Shown: positions 1-11,158, counted from the stretch's first letter. The stretch is DNA of 12,058 bases from Pleurotus djamor (GCA_029747585.1 JAPEVF010001237.1:1-12058), one strand, 5' to 3'. The notes: generated from the sequence alone by a model not told the origin. A program made the numbers and translations.

Positions 1-850
1 AGCAGGAATCCCGGCTTCGTTGCGATTAGCACTGATATTCAGGAAATCAAAGAAGGAACTGGGGTCGGAGACGGAGTCTGGTAACTCGAGGTTGAGAGAG
101 AGTCTATCCTCGGTGGTGTAGCGGAGAGGGGCTTTCTGCATAGTTTTCCCCGGATTGCGGTTACCAGCTTGAGGCAGAGGATGATGGGGCTGGTTTGCGA
201 CTTGGACCATGGTGCGGTTTGATTGAGACACTCTGACATGACGGGGGTCTGTGGGGTCCCAGGACACATCAGAGTTGGTGGTGGAGTGGATAGAAAGCCT
301 GAAAAAGGAGAACGTAGTGAAGCCGCAATGAGCACGTATCTCTAGAAGAATATGTTGATAAATTTTTTTTCTTACCAATTTCTATTTCCGTTGCCGTTGA
401 TGCCACCAATGCGTTCAACAACTGGAGCGACCTGAGGGGGACGTTTGGACATAGCCGCCAAAGGTTTGGGTGGATCATCATCAGGCTCGTCCTCGTCATT
501 GATACGGACCAACGTTATGATCAACTTTTGACGAAACCTCTGGCTGATCGCCCTGATTGTCGCGTCGAACGAGGTGAAGAATGTGGTGATGTCAAATTTG
601 GTTGTGTCGTTGGAATATAATCTGGGATTGACGCGACGGATGGCTTCGGCGAGTCTAGGAATCTCGCTGACGGCGCACCACCATTCGTCAGCGGTCTTGG
701 GGTCCATAAACTTCAGTTCGACTTGGTTAACATGCAACGCCGGATTGGTGTTGCTCTAGATGCAAAAGGATATGTTATCCAACCGCTCTAATGTGTCATG
801 TACGACAAAAAGGGAACACAAACCTCAGTAACATAAGCGTAAAAAACCAT
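1..850 (-). CDS. Divergent third member (copy C) of the TADEWW tandem protein family, 3' end outside the window
   Basis: My exons are 850-824, 755-376 and 298 to beyond 1, with introns of 68 nt (GTTTGT..TAG, phase 0) and 77 nt (GTAAGA..CAG, phase 2). Exon 1 gives MVFYAYVTE, nearly the MVFYAYISE of the two copies to the right. Exon 2 has TADEWW at about residues 30-35, then an AI-R-NP..Y...TT.F spacing and KLIITL, as in the paralogs. Its end is longer than theirs by about 22 residues, with an acidic/proline stretch (DEDEPDDDPPKP) and a glycine/asparagine stretch before the conserved W at the splice site. Exon 3 keeps SQSNRTMVQV (SKSNRTMFQV in copy A) and a KAPL....D.LSL...PDS stretch matching KAVL....D.VSL...PDT. 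About 235 residues are visible and the C-terminus is cut by the window edge. Function is unknown. I see no signal peptide or catalytic motif. No stop interrupts the spliced frame, so it reads as an intact, diverged gene. Confidence 0.72.
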
Positions 851-915
851 GTTGGCGTCTTGGGGGTTCAAAGCGGCGGGGCCGTGGCTTGATGAAGACA
901 AACAAGAACGCGAGT

Positions 916-923
916 CTTTTATA
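916..923 (-). promoter_or_regulatory. TATA box of copy C
   Basis: TATAAAAG on the minus strand, 66 bases before the ATG at 850. The two paralogs have TATAAAAGG and CATAAAAGG at similar distances, which supports both the promoter and the chosen start. Confidence 0.55.
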
Positions 924-2559
924 CTACGCGCTCGGGCTTAGAAGTTGCAAACCCCTTTGGATAAGGCCCCCGACAGTATTGACGTCGGGGCTGGGCACCT
1001 GGCCTTCCATTGCAGTCGCCAAAATCAACTAACCAAATAGAAGATCAAGGCTGCGCAGTTGCATTTGGCCGTATGTGTGACTTTCTGTTGGGCGTCGGAG
1101 AAAGTTTTTCGAGAAACCACTGACCTCGGACTCGACAGGTTGACGCGTTCTGAAATAGGAAGGCGACCGTAGAACATCGCCTCTGTTAATTACCAGTCAT
1201 GTGTGAGCAAGAATTCGAACGGCATTTTTTGGGACGGGTCCGGGGTGAATATAGCGAGTAATTCAGCGTTCAAACATGATAATTAGTAAAAAAGCGAAGG
1301 ATTCGCAAAATCACACCCACAATTCCCTAGATAACCGACCCCATAGGGTCTTATTAAGGCGCTTCGCTCTTCAACATAACAGCCCTCAAACGGCGTAGTG
1401 CTGGATAGATATCAAGGCTGAGCGTTTGTATGAGTAATTATAACACTGTGCCTTGTGGTTAATGGTGTAAACATGTGGTCTAAAGGATCTCAAGGAACTT
1501 AAAACTCACCGTGGGGATGCGAGGCGCTCGACCCGCATGTGCTATGCCAGAAGCAGAGGTTGGCGTTAGACGATTCTGAAAAGTGAATGACATGGGTACG
1601 GGGCTGCCGAGACTCCGTGATGACGAGACAAAGAGGAACTTGCTTGTTGGGCGATGAGGCACTGTTCTTGATGATGGTGTAGATCGAGGACCCTAGACGG
1701 CCAAGTGGTCGTGGTGATCAGCGACTCATATAGTTGGATTGATAATCATGGCATCAAGACATAGAATCCATTGCATCAAGACGTAGCTATGGCATCAAGA
1801 CATAGGAATGCATTGAACACGGACTTAACCTGAAGCGTGAGGGGCAACGACTTGGGAGCGTCAGCGGCTATTGAGCCGGGCAAGAGTCAGACCTGAGGCT
1901 TGTTGCATCGCGAGGAAATGCGATGAAGTTACAGGTAGTCTTTGGAGGGCTTGGATGTGCCTTGAGCTGGAGGTTGATCAACCTGAACTTGGAAGCAACT
2001 TGGAAGCGAATGTGAACCCAGCCGAAGTCCGCCGAATCCGCGGGAAACTCCGAAAGACTTTATGTATACAGCAGTGCGCTCCACTCTTGAAGCGGTGCAT
2101 TTACCACATAATGAGTCCTTCGCTCGTGCCTTTCATATTTTAAGGTCTTGAATCCACTGCGGCACTGGTACGCATCTGACCTTTCTTGGTAATACATATA
2201 ATATCATTAATGAACGCGCGTTAAAACAACTTTAGATTCAAGGCTGATTTCACCATGTGGGACTCGCGTAGGCGCAGGCGACTCAGGTTGACAAAAAGAC
2301 TACTTTGATACGCTCCAGATACGCTCTGACGGCGTCTCTCTCGTACCTGGCGAGATGTTGACAAGGGATATTGAATGGGGTGGTCATTCTTGTGATATGG
2401 TGAAGCTGTCGTCAGTCTCTCGTGGAAGAGTCTGCGTCAACAAATAACTTAGACATCTCGCGTACTCAAACAGGCACTAATTCTCCGTCAAGTTCTTGCA
2501 GTGTCACCCTACGTATACATCTTGGATATCTGGTTTGACTCGGGACAGAAGCTTTGACC
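924..2559. other. Intergenic region of 1.6 kb without a supported gene
   Basis: I see no conserved protein. A 60-codon minus frame at 1480-1662, rich in Ser/Pro/Arg, ends near a GTGAGT donor-like site, but no partner exon or known motif supports it. A plus frame at 1871-2143 begins with TTG and looks like chance. The only structured element I found is a short repeat cluster near 1750-1805. The region may hold the promoter of copy C and the 3' flank of copy A. Confidence 0.5.
1751..1805 (+). repeat. Three short direct repeats GCATCAAGACRTAG
   Basis: GCATCAAGACATAG starts at 1751, GCATCAAGACGTAG at 1773 and GCATCAAGACATAG at 1792. The spacing is about 20 bases, so this is a small degenerate tandem array. 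No gene overlaps it and its role is unknown. Confidence 0.7.
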
Positions 2560-3371
2560 TCAATTGACCAACTCCCAACCGGGTTTCTTTGGCGCACCCG
2601 CATCGACATTCTCGAAGACAACACCCCAATCCCTGGCAACGAACCGACCTGAGGCTAAATTGCCAAAATCAAATACCCAATCGCTCAACCCACTAATCAA
2701 GTCTCCTGTGCTGTTGATGCCGATATCAGTGTCGGGATACATCTTGAGAGAAACATCGTCTGTTCCAATGAGGACGGCCTTGTCTGGAAGCTTAGAGCCG
2801 GTGACTTGGAACATAGTACGGTTCGACTTCGAAGTGGTAACGCGGTTGGTAGATTGGTTGTAGTACCAGTAAGTTGCGTGGTCGGAGGTGGATCGAATGT
2901 AAAACCTGTGACAACGACTCATGAGAATGACAAGTGAATGATATACAGAGCGATTACGGCAGCACGCCTTACCAGTTACCGCTGACACGATCGACAACGG
3001 GGGAATGGTTAAGAATGGTCTCGAGACCACGCCCGCCACGATCGTTGAGGAGAGTCATGATCAATTTTCCACGAAATTTCGAACTGATATCTTTGAGACG
3101 TGCGTCGTCGTAGAAGGAGTAAATGTTGAAGGAGGTCGTGTTGTGTGTGTAGAACTCGGGGTTGATCCGTTGAACGGACTTGGTGAGGAAGTCGTTTGGA
3201 CTTGTGCTCACGGCGCGCCACCATTCGTCGGCAGTGGTAGCGTCGGAGAACGTCAGGAGAATCCGCCACACAACGTCGTTGTTAATCTATAGATAGAGGA
3301 TAAAGTCAGTAAGAAACCCAAGCTCTTCCTAGTGAGAGACAAACCTCAGAGATGTAAGCGTAGAAGACCAT
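2560..3371 (-). CDS. TADEWW tandem family protein, copy A (complete, 228 residues, function unknown)
   Basis: Exons are 3371-3345, 3286-2973 and 2905-2560. Intron 1 is 58 nt (GTTTGT..TATAG, phase 0) and intron 2 is 67 nt (GTAAGG..CACAG, phase 2). The stop is TGA. The first exon codes only for MVFYAYISE. Residues 10-113 hold TADEWWRAVSTSP (about 27-39), then an R-I-N-P.-.Y-T-H-N-T segment, LKDIS.KFRGKLIMTL and a VSGNW end at the second splice site. Residues 115-228 start FYIRSTS, are rich in aromatic and beta-strand-like residues, contain SKSNRTMFQV, and end KKPGWELVN. The protein is soluble-looking, with no signal peptide or transmembrane segment that I can see. Copy B has exactly the same lengths for exons 1 and 2, and its third exon is one codon longer. 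That agreement is the main support for the model. I recognise no named family. A two-part architecture (helical N-half, beta-rich C-half) is an inference from residue patterns only. Confidence 0.85.
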
Positions 3372-3424
3372 GCTAGGTATTTGAAGCTAAGTAGGCCTGG
3401 TGCAATCCGCTGAGAGGCCAGGTC

Positions 3425-3432
3425 CTTTTATA
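3425..3432 (-). promoter_or_regulatory. TATA box of copy A
   Basis: TATAAAAG(G) on the minus strand, 54 bases before the ATG at 3371. The match to the boxes upstream of copies B and C suggests duplication of the core promoter with the gene. Confidence 0.6.
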
Positions 3433-4632
3433 CGCCTCCCGAGTGCGTATTCTATAAAAGAAGTTCTTGTACGAGAGCGAGTCGCTGCAAAGTCTCAGGG
3501 CCCGAAATACTCTGTTACAACATCAGTGTTGACATGGAAGACAGGAGAAACCCCATGACCCTTTGATGAAGCGAACAGCTGCAATGAAATGGATTGACCT
3601 TCAAACTTCGCCGCTCATTCGCTTCAGTCAGGATATAAGGAGAAGATTCTTTTCAGACACAACCTGAAATTTAAATGATAGTGTTCCCTTGGCGTCTTCA
3701 TGGAGAAAGTGTAGCCCGTAGCCTCGCGCATTGTTGCCGAGATTCTAAAGACGAAGTTCAACAGGGGCCGCATAGGAGAAGCTGGGCGAACGTTCCTCAA
3801 GGCCAGTAACAGCTGCAGGAGCAAGGACTAACCGATTAGAAGCAGGGGTGAGAGATCTTCAGAAGCAGAGTATACATGGATCGGCTTTCTCTGACTGATG
3901 CCGTGATCACCCCCGAACGCCTGGGGCCTCGAGCTGATGCTCAAGCTGATTGGCGAGTCGGACATGAACCATGTATCTTCCCCACTACCTCCCACCACTC
4001 GCTTCGGTGACGTGATAGAACGTAAAAGATTGAGCATTCAGAAAGAGGATAAAGCAACGCCTTGACTAACATGGACAATAATGCTGTTGAACCGTTTACG
4101 ACTCCAATTGAGTGGAGGCGAACAAAGATGCCGTACCAATGACCCAACATGATTGGCATTCACTTACAGAAAACCGAGGAATATATAGGATGTTAGCCAT
4201 TCAAGTAGACGCCGGGTGTTAGCGCCCGTGCGATTATTTTCATCGATTATCGTCCCCTGCTAACATAGGATTGAGATTTCACCGGGTGGTGAGGATTGAG
4301 CGAGACCGAGAGCAGAGTTCGACAATCCCATGGTCCAAGTATAGCTACATCCTGAGCCGAACAGACAACTTAATGAAGATACCCTATCGGATCAAGAGGG
4401 TAGAGGCAAAGAGTTTATAGTATCGGTAGCGTCTCGTATTCTGACTCGTCAGGGCGTCGTACTGAAAGCGAGGTGATAGTGTCGATAAGTTGCACCTGAG
4501 GGTAAGCAATTGTCCACGGTTACGACTCTTTTTTTTTGGAAGGCACTTCTGGTACATACAGATGTTATTAGTTCCCGTACAAGGGCTCTCCAAGCAAGAC
4601 TCAAGTACGTGGTTCCACTGCACTCCAAGTCC
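3433..4632. other. Intergenic region of 1.2 kb without a supported gene
   Basis: This lies between the copy A promoter and the stop of copy B. Minus-strand open frames at 3624-3824, 3828-4037 and 3941-4159 overlap in different phases, show no conserved motif, and have no splice arrangement I could defend. One contains SEWWEVV, faintly like the family's DEWWRAV, but nothing around it matches. I see nothing else definite. Confidence 0.5.
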
Positions 4633-5452
4633 CTAGTTGATCAGCTCCCAACCAGGTTTCTTCGACGAACTGCTTTCATCATCGTCGAACATATAAAGGC
4701 TATAATCACCAGAGACAAATCGACCCATGGCGAAATGACCGAATTCGAACGACCATTCGTCCGATCCAACAAACAAAGATCCAGTGCCATCTATCTGAAC
4801 TTTGGAGTCGGGGTACGCTGTGAGAGAGACGTTATCAGAGCGTATCAGAATGGTCTTCTCCTCAACGTCGGTGCCTTGAACACGGAACATTGTGCGATCG
4901 GATTTAGACGTTTTGATGCGCTTGCTGTTGATATCGTAGTGCCAGAAAATACTCCGTTCAGATGTAGAACGGATATAAAACCTACAATATAAGTTGATGG
5001 GCTAGTTACGCCTAACGTTCCATAGCGGAAGGTATGAAGAACGCGCACCAGTCGCCACTGACATGTTCCGCATGCTCTACTCTGTTCAAGAAGATGTTCT
5101 GTCCCCTACCCGCTCGATCGTTGAGCCAAGTTATTATGAGCCTCCCCCTGAATTTCGACGCGATGTCTTTGAGCCTTGGGTCCTCGAAGAAGTAATATGT
5201 GTTGAATAGGTGGGTGTCGTGAGTATACATCTCACTGTTGATGCGTTTGATGGCCTTGGTGAGGAAGTCATTGGGACTGGTGCTGACTGCACGCCACCAC
5301 TCATCGGCTGTGGCAGAGTCAGCGAAAGCCAGCAAGCCCCGCATAACTGCGTCGTTGTTGGCCTTCGAAAGCAGTAGAGCGTTAGTAAACATGTAGTAGC
5401 CCAGACATAGGAGCGAATGACCAACCTCAGAGATGTAGGCGTAGAAGACCAT
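4633..5452 (-). CDS. TADEWW tandem family protein, copy B (complete, 229 residues, function unknown)
   Basis: Exons are 5452-5426, 5362-5049 and 4981-4633. Intron 1 is 63 nt (GTTGGT..GAAG, phase 0, with a TACTAAC branch site). Intron 2 is 67 nt (GTGCGC..TGTAG, phase 2). The stop is TAG. Exon 1 gives MVFYAYISE, identical to copy A. TADEWWRAVSTSPNDFLTK is identical in the two copies. LKDIASKFRGRLII and VSGDW also align. Exon 3 starts FYIRSTS, has SKSDRTMFRV, and ends SKKPGWELIN after a serine run. Roughly 60% of exon 2 residues match copy A by eye, so this is an old rather than recent duplicate. Without splicing, intron 1 stays in frame with no stop, but paralog alignment shows those 21 codons are absent from the family. 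Intron 2 must be removed, since reading through it stops after 11 more codons. Function is unknown. Confidence 0.85.
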
Positions 5453-5501
5453 TGCGATGGAGTAGATGCTCAGGCTGACGACCTGATGGAACCCATAGCA
5501 G

Positions 5502-5510
5502 CCTTTTATG
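5502..5510 (-). promoter_or_regulatory. TATA-like box of copy B
   Basis: CATAAAAGG on the minus strand, 50 bases before the ATG at 5452. It differs from the copy A box by one base. Position and flanking bases match the paralogs. Confidence 0.45.
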
Positions 5511-6839
5511 AGAAACAATATCGGAGTTCTGCGTTAATCTAGTCTCAGCAGAAAACTCTATGCGCAAGAATTGGGGTTCTAACATGCATCAAAAATGGAT
5601 TAGTGGGACTCACGGTGCATAGAATCGCGAGGCCTAAACAGCAGAGGAGAGGCAAAAGATATTAAGCTATCAAGTGGCCATGGCCTCGTGTCACTTTGCG
5701 AGATAGAGCGCAAGTGTGACTGCAAAAGAGATTACTGATGTCAATTTGAACGTGGCTTGTGACGGCGACATTCATTTAGACCAATTCATGAAGATCAGAG
5801 CGCCAAATCGGTGGGAGTAGGATTGGGCGAGGGTGCATAAATCACATCAGGTGGTTAATAATTGCAAAACTGTTCCCATGCGGGTGCGCATAAACAATAT
5901 GGAAGCTCACTGGGCGATTGTGCATCCTAAGGTTTGTGGGTGTGACGTCAGCGTGATATTCAGGTGAACACAAGGAAACCTAACTTAATCCGGCGTAGGA
6001 CAGTGGTAGCATTCATCACATGGGCTCGATGGTGACATGCCGACCCTCCAAACTATACGATGAGGCTGAGCGAGTGTAGTGCTCATATGAAGATGAAGAC
6101 GAACCGACAAGATATGTTAATCCAATTCCAGAGAAAAAGTGTGAGCTTGGCTGTAGAATCGAGTCCCTCCAGAGACAAATATTCGTCGATGGTGCTTCGA
6201 AAACTGAAGGTACCAGCCAAAGCGTTGCTTCCCCGTTTGTATGTGCATCGTTCTCTCAAGAAGGGGTGCAAGTTGCTTATATCTTAGTGAATGAATGAAC
6301 GTGGGTTTGGTGTCATGGTTGAGAGAAACCCGAGATCGTCTGACATGATGATCTGATCAAATGACTAGATAACCAATAGATGCGTCAGCACTTGCAAGTT
6401 CGTGGAAGAAGATGGCAAGAACACCCAACTGGAGATCTGACCGGACTCACCGGAGTGTGTAAGGGAGCGCGAATAATGTACTTGGGAGGGTTTCATGACA
6501 GCTAGGAAGAAGCAGGCGTAGGGGGGAGACGAGGCAAGGACTCAATGCTGCGGAGTGTCCATCCTCGTCCATCTAGGGCTTGCGGACACCATGCACAAAG
6601 AGGCGGGGATTCATCTGACAGGGTGAACGCAGCCGGCGAATACGCAGTGTGTTGCGATCTCTGACAAGCTGATATAGAGGGCGGTTCTGGCAATACAGCC
6701 GGAAGACCTGTGTTCGCAGTGTAGCGAACGGCTGCTACCGTTGTCTACGAATATCGATGGATGGCCAGGATTCGGTGATGGCATAGATAGATGATAATTA
6801 CAACCAGTACACAACTTACGATTATACAGCATCGGAGTG
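5511..6839. other. Intergenic region of 1.3 kb without a supported gene
   Basis: The longest frames are a 75-codon plus frame (6060-6287) and its antisense counterpart, plus two overlapping minus frames at 6502-6832. None shows a conserved motif, a paralog in this window or convincing splice sites. The right part contains the 3' flank of the thymidylate synthase gene. I see nothing further that can be named. Confidence 0.5.
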
Positions 6840-8468
<1,629 letters not shown>

Positions 8469-8627
8469 GGACCGTGTACTGAGACCAGATATCGATCCAA
8501 TTGAACCATCGTGGCGCTTACATTACCGGTTTAGTTCCATTAGCATGATACAAAAGTCCTGCGTACACGGCCTTGTGTTCGGGGATGAGCGCTCTCCCAT
8601 GTTTTCTGACCTTCCCCACTTCTCTTC

Positions 8628-10070
8628 ATGCGACCTTCATTCGAAAGTGATCTAATGACAATCGTTGAAAATATGAACCCCTACGACGACGACGCCTGTC
8701 CGGAATACGATGTCGCTGTCAGTCGGAGGTGCGCTGGGAAATGGCATCGTATTGGCGTGGGGAATATTGACAAAGGCACAATCCTAGCAGCAACAGCAAC
8801 AGTCGATCCGGAAGCATACGCTGGCAATCACCTTTTGACGACGCTCCCCCACCACCGCTCAAGTGAGTCTTCATCATTCTTATCAACAACACCTGTCGCT
8901 GACAGCCGCCCTCCTCGTGCTGCGGCCCACGCAGCATACGTCGGCCAACCAAGTCTGAGCAATATGTGTATACCTATAACCTAGTAGCCGGCTCGACACC
9001 GATACAATTCCTGATATCGTGAGCCTTCTCCGTGCCGTAATTCAAACGCTTCTGTGACAAATGGCTTTTGGCAGCGTTGAGCCTCTAAATGGAAGACCAG
9101 AGCCGGGCGACTATAATTTCTACCTTTCACTCAAAGTCAATCAAATCGAACGCCAGATCTGTGACGCAACAAAATTCAGATTAACCGTCGACCCACGGAC
9201 GCTGGATTTTGTTGTTTTGTTCGTGCCACTTCAAGTTCTAAATTAGAGAACCAGCGCGCTGACTGTTCATCTAGCGTCTTTCCCGGCAAGTCAAGTCTGC
9301 CCGTCGGGTCTCTTTGGTCGCTGAGGGTTTGGATTCGGAACGCCGGAGTTAGCCATCGTCTATTCTCAGATGATGAACTCTTCATTGGCAAGGATCTCGA
9401 CTTCAACTCCATTGCCGATGCATCATTTGCTCGCCTCAAAACAGTCAGTGCAAACAACCAAGTCTACCAAGCATTCGTCGGGAAGGCACCTGTAACATTT
9501 ACTGTCGCGTAAGCCCTCATTCACTTCGCCAACTATCCTACGTATCAACGCGATTTGGACAGTTGGAAACAGCTATCCGACACCCTTTTTACATATACCT
9601 TCAGCTATGAGGCAGGTGGTATCGGGGCTATCCTGTTCGAAGACCTCAAGATGAAGGTCGACTGCGACCCTAAACGCCTCACGTTCACCATATAGTGAGT
9701 TCTCATTCAACCGACTTTCGGCGTCCTGACAACCAGGTCTACTAGTTCCGTTCCAATGACCTCCACTCCCGCTGGTGCATCCCATCGAATACGCATATGG
9801 GTCCGCTCAATGTCACCCTTTCCCTCCGACCCGAATCCGGTGGGTCACTACACCCTTCCGTTTACCGACTCCTACACCTATCATCGACTATGGAAAACTG
9901 ATGGATTCCGACTCGGCGCCCATCTTGACTTCCTATCACTGAGCAATAAGATGGTTCTCGGCTTCGCAGCAGGCGGTCCGCAAACTATAGTCACCACGCG
10001 ACCCCTGCCTCCCCAACCAAATTCGCGGAAGCAGGCTGAACAAAGAGCCATTCGGCATGATACGACATGA
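8628..10070 (+). CDS. Two-module beta-rich protein of unknown function (364 residues, seven exons)
   Basis: My exons are 8628-8728, 8788-8862, 8935-9018, 9075-9218, 9275-9508, 9563-9694 and 9746-10070. Introns are 59, 72, 56, 56, 54 and 51 nt, all GT..AG and all phase 2. The N-terminal 80 residues look disordered and acidic/Ser/Pro-rich (MNPYDDDACPEYD, SSNSNSRSGS, FDDAPPPPL). Two modules follow. Module 1 (about 81-190) has PIQFLIS, TKFRLTVDPRTLDFVVF, RVWIRN and LFIGKDLDF. Module 2 (about 207-329) has PVTFTVA, LKMKVDCDPKRLTFTIY, RIRIWVRS and FRLGAHLDF. The tail is GGPQTIVTT, then proline-rich and charged. No unspliced frame covers the gene, and the model rests on the two modules validating each other's splice sites. 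The first three exons are least certain. Met10 or Met16 could be the true start. There is no signal peptide or transmembrane segment. I do not recognise the family. Alternating hydrophobic strands suggest a beta-sandwich, which is inference only. Confidence 0.72.
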
Positions 10071-10304
10071 TCTCACACCTGCACTAGGCTTCTTTTGGGC
10101 TTTACGTTGGCTATATTTATTTTGCTGGCCATGAATTCTGCTTCCTTGTACGTGTTGGATTGTTTTGATACCATAACGTCTCCCGATGGACACCATCCTG
10201 TAATATGTGATTGATTGTAGTTATCCACATCCCTGTGTCTCACTTACTACCTCATGTATCTTGTATTTCTTATACTTATACCGCCTCGGAACTATAACAT
10301 GCTT

Positions 10305-11158
10305 CTAGACTGCCACTTTCGCTGCTAGGAAGTCATTCCATTCCTTCTCCCCCCAAGAACTCGATATTTCATTGGCGACGAGGCCATCCCAGAGAACCGT
10401 GGGGGAGACGTGTATGCCATTCTGCCTAGAGAACTTGACTGCAACGAGAGCATTTTCAGCGACCATCAAGACATGCGCATCCCAAACCACGCTTACTGGT
10501 GTATTTCAGGTCGTCGGTGACTGCAATCCCACCATTAGGAGATCCTTTGAGTTTCAGGAGTTCCCTGAAGTCATCAACCTTATCGGCGGGAATGATCTGA
10601 CTTGCAAGGGTTGCAAGCTTTTCACGGATTTGCAAGGGCGTAAGAGACGATGATGGGATATCGAAGTAATCTGCCTGTGCCTTGAAGAGCTGATAGGGAG
10701 ATTATTAGTGACTGGGATGAATTCCTGGTCTGCTCACGGACCTCAAGGCTGAATGGCCAGAAATGAGCCGGGGACGCACGAAGAACCTAAAGATAGATAG
10801 ATAGAGTCAGTCAGCAGGCCCGAATCCTGCTATTGTCATCCTTACGGCTAGGCCTGCTTCGTGAGTTAAAGTTGAGGATGCATGCCACGGCTGGACTTGG
10901 GGACGAAAGACGGCTTTCACCCTGCCTTCGTATCGCCCTCCGGGACCGAGTAAGGGTACGAGGACAGCTTCGATGGTTTTAGCCAATTTAGCACTGAACG
11001 GACAGACATAGTCCACTAGAATGGTCAGAGCAATCGTAGCCATCAACAATATGATGCTTCGAGGGACATGAGATCACGTTACAGAAGATGTCAAGTGTGT
11101 GAGGTGCTTGTCTGGCACCGGCGATGATGAGGGGGCTTAGAGACGGTTGAAGTGCCAT
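10305..11158 (-). CDS. Thioredoxin-fold (DsbA-like) fungal protein with a CPFS motif
   Basis: Exons are 11158-11083, 11015-10846, 10786-10742, 10689-10497 and 10438-10305. Introns are 67, 59, 52 and 58 nt, and the protein has 205 residues. The order fits the thioredoxin-fold proteins of the DsbA/Thioredoxin_4 type found in fungi. LDIFLDYVCPFSAK (about 22-35) places the active-site-like CPFS on the first strand-helix. VFRPQVQPWHASSTL follows (61-75), then FWPFSLELFKAQADYFDIP, and HVSPTVLWDGLV (171-182) with the expected cis-proline Pro174. The C-terminus SSSWGEKEWNDFL is helical. A single Cys with Ser at the second active-site position suggests a monothiol or glutathione-linked role rather than classical disulfide exchange (inference). 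No signal peptide is visible, so it is probably cytosolic. The first exon fits because its T joins TG to form the Leu of FLDYVCPF, and the intron has a CTGAC branch site. The gene is convergent with the plus-strand gene ending at 10070. Confidence 0.88.
10790..10804. repeat. Short GATA tetranucleotide run inside an intron
   Basis: About three and a half units of GATA (plus strand) lie next to the 3' splice site of the second intron of the thioredoxin-like gene. It is a minor microsatellite and may be length-variable. Confidence 0.6.

Noticed and set aside
1480..1662. A minus-strand frame followed by a GTGAGT donor-like site
   Set aside because: The peptide is low-complexity (Ser/Pro/Arg), and I found no second exon that continues it convincingly.
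1871..2143. A 90-codon plus-strand frame
   Set aside because: It opens with TTG and shows no conserved motif or splice context.
2564..2863. A 99-codon plus-strand open frame
   Set aside because: Antisense shadow of exon 3 of copy A.
3941..4159. SEWWEVV motif suggesting a decayed fourth family member
   Set aside because: Only this short motif resembles DEWWRAV. The flanking residues, the MVFYAY first exon and the SNRTM region are absent, so chance is more likely.
4510..4992. A 160-codon plus-strand open frame
   Set aside because: It lies antisense to exon 3 of copy B, whose protein is confirmed by its paralog. It is a shadow frame.
6060..6287. A plus-strand 75-codon frame and its antisense partner
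   Set aside because: No recognisable motif, basic composition throughout, and open in both directions as chance frames often are.
8863..8905. A shorter 43-nt intron ending at the CTGACAG site
   Set aside because: It leads to a stop after 17 codons. The next acceptor, ending at 8934, keeps the frame and has a CTGAC branch site about 30 bases before it.
8628..8984. An unspliced 118-codon frame from the same ATG
   Set aside because: Its latter half does not continue into the downstream module. Removing GT..AG introns at 8729-8787 and 8863-8934 joins the N-terminus to the SEQYVYTYN exon in phase.
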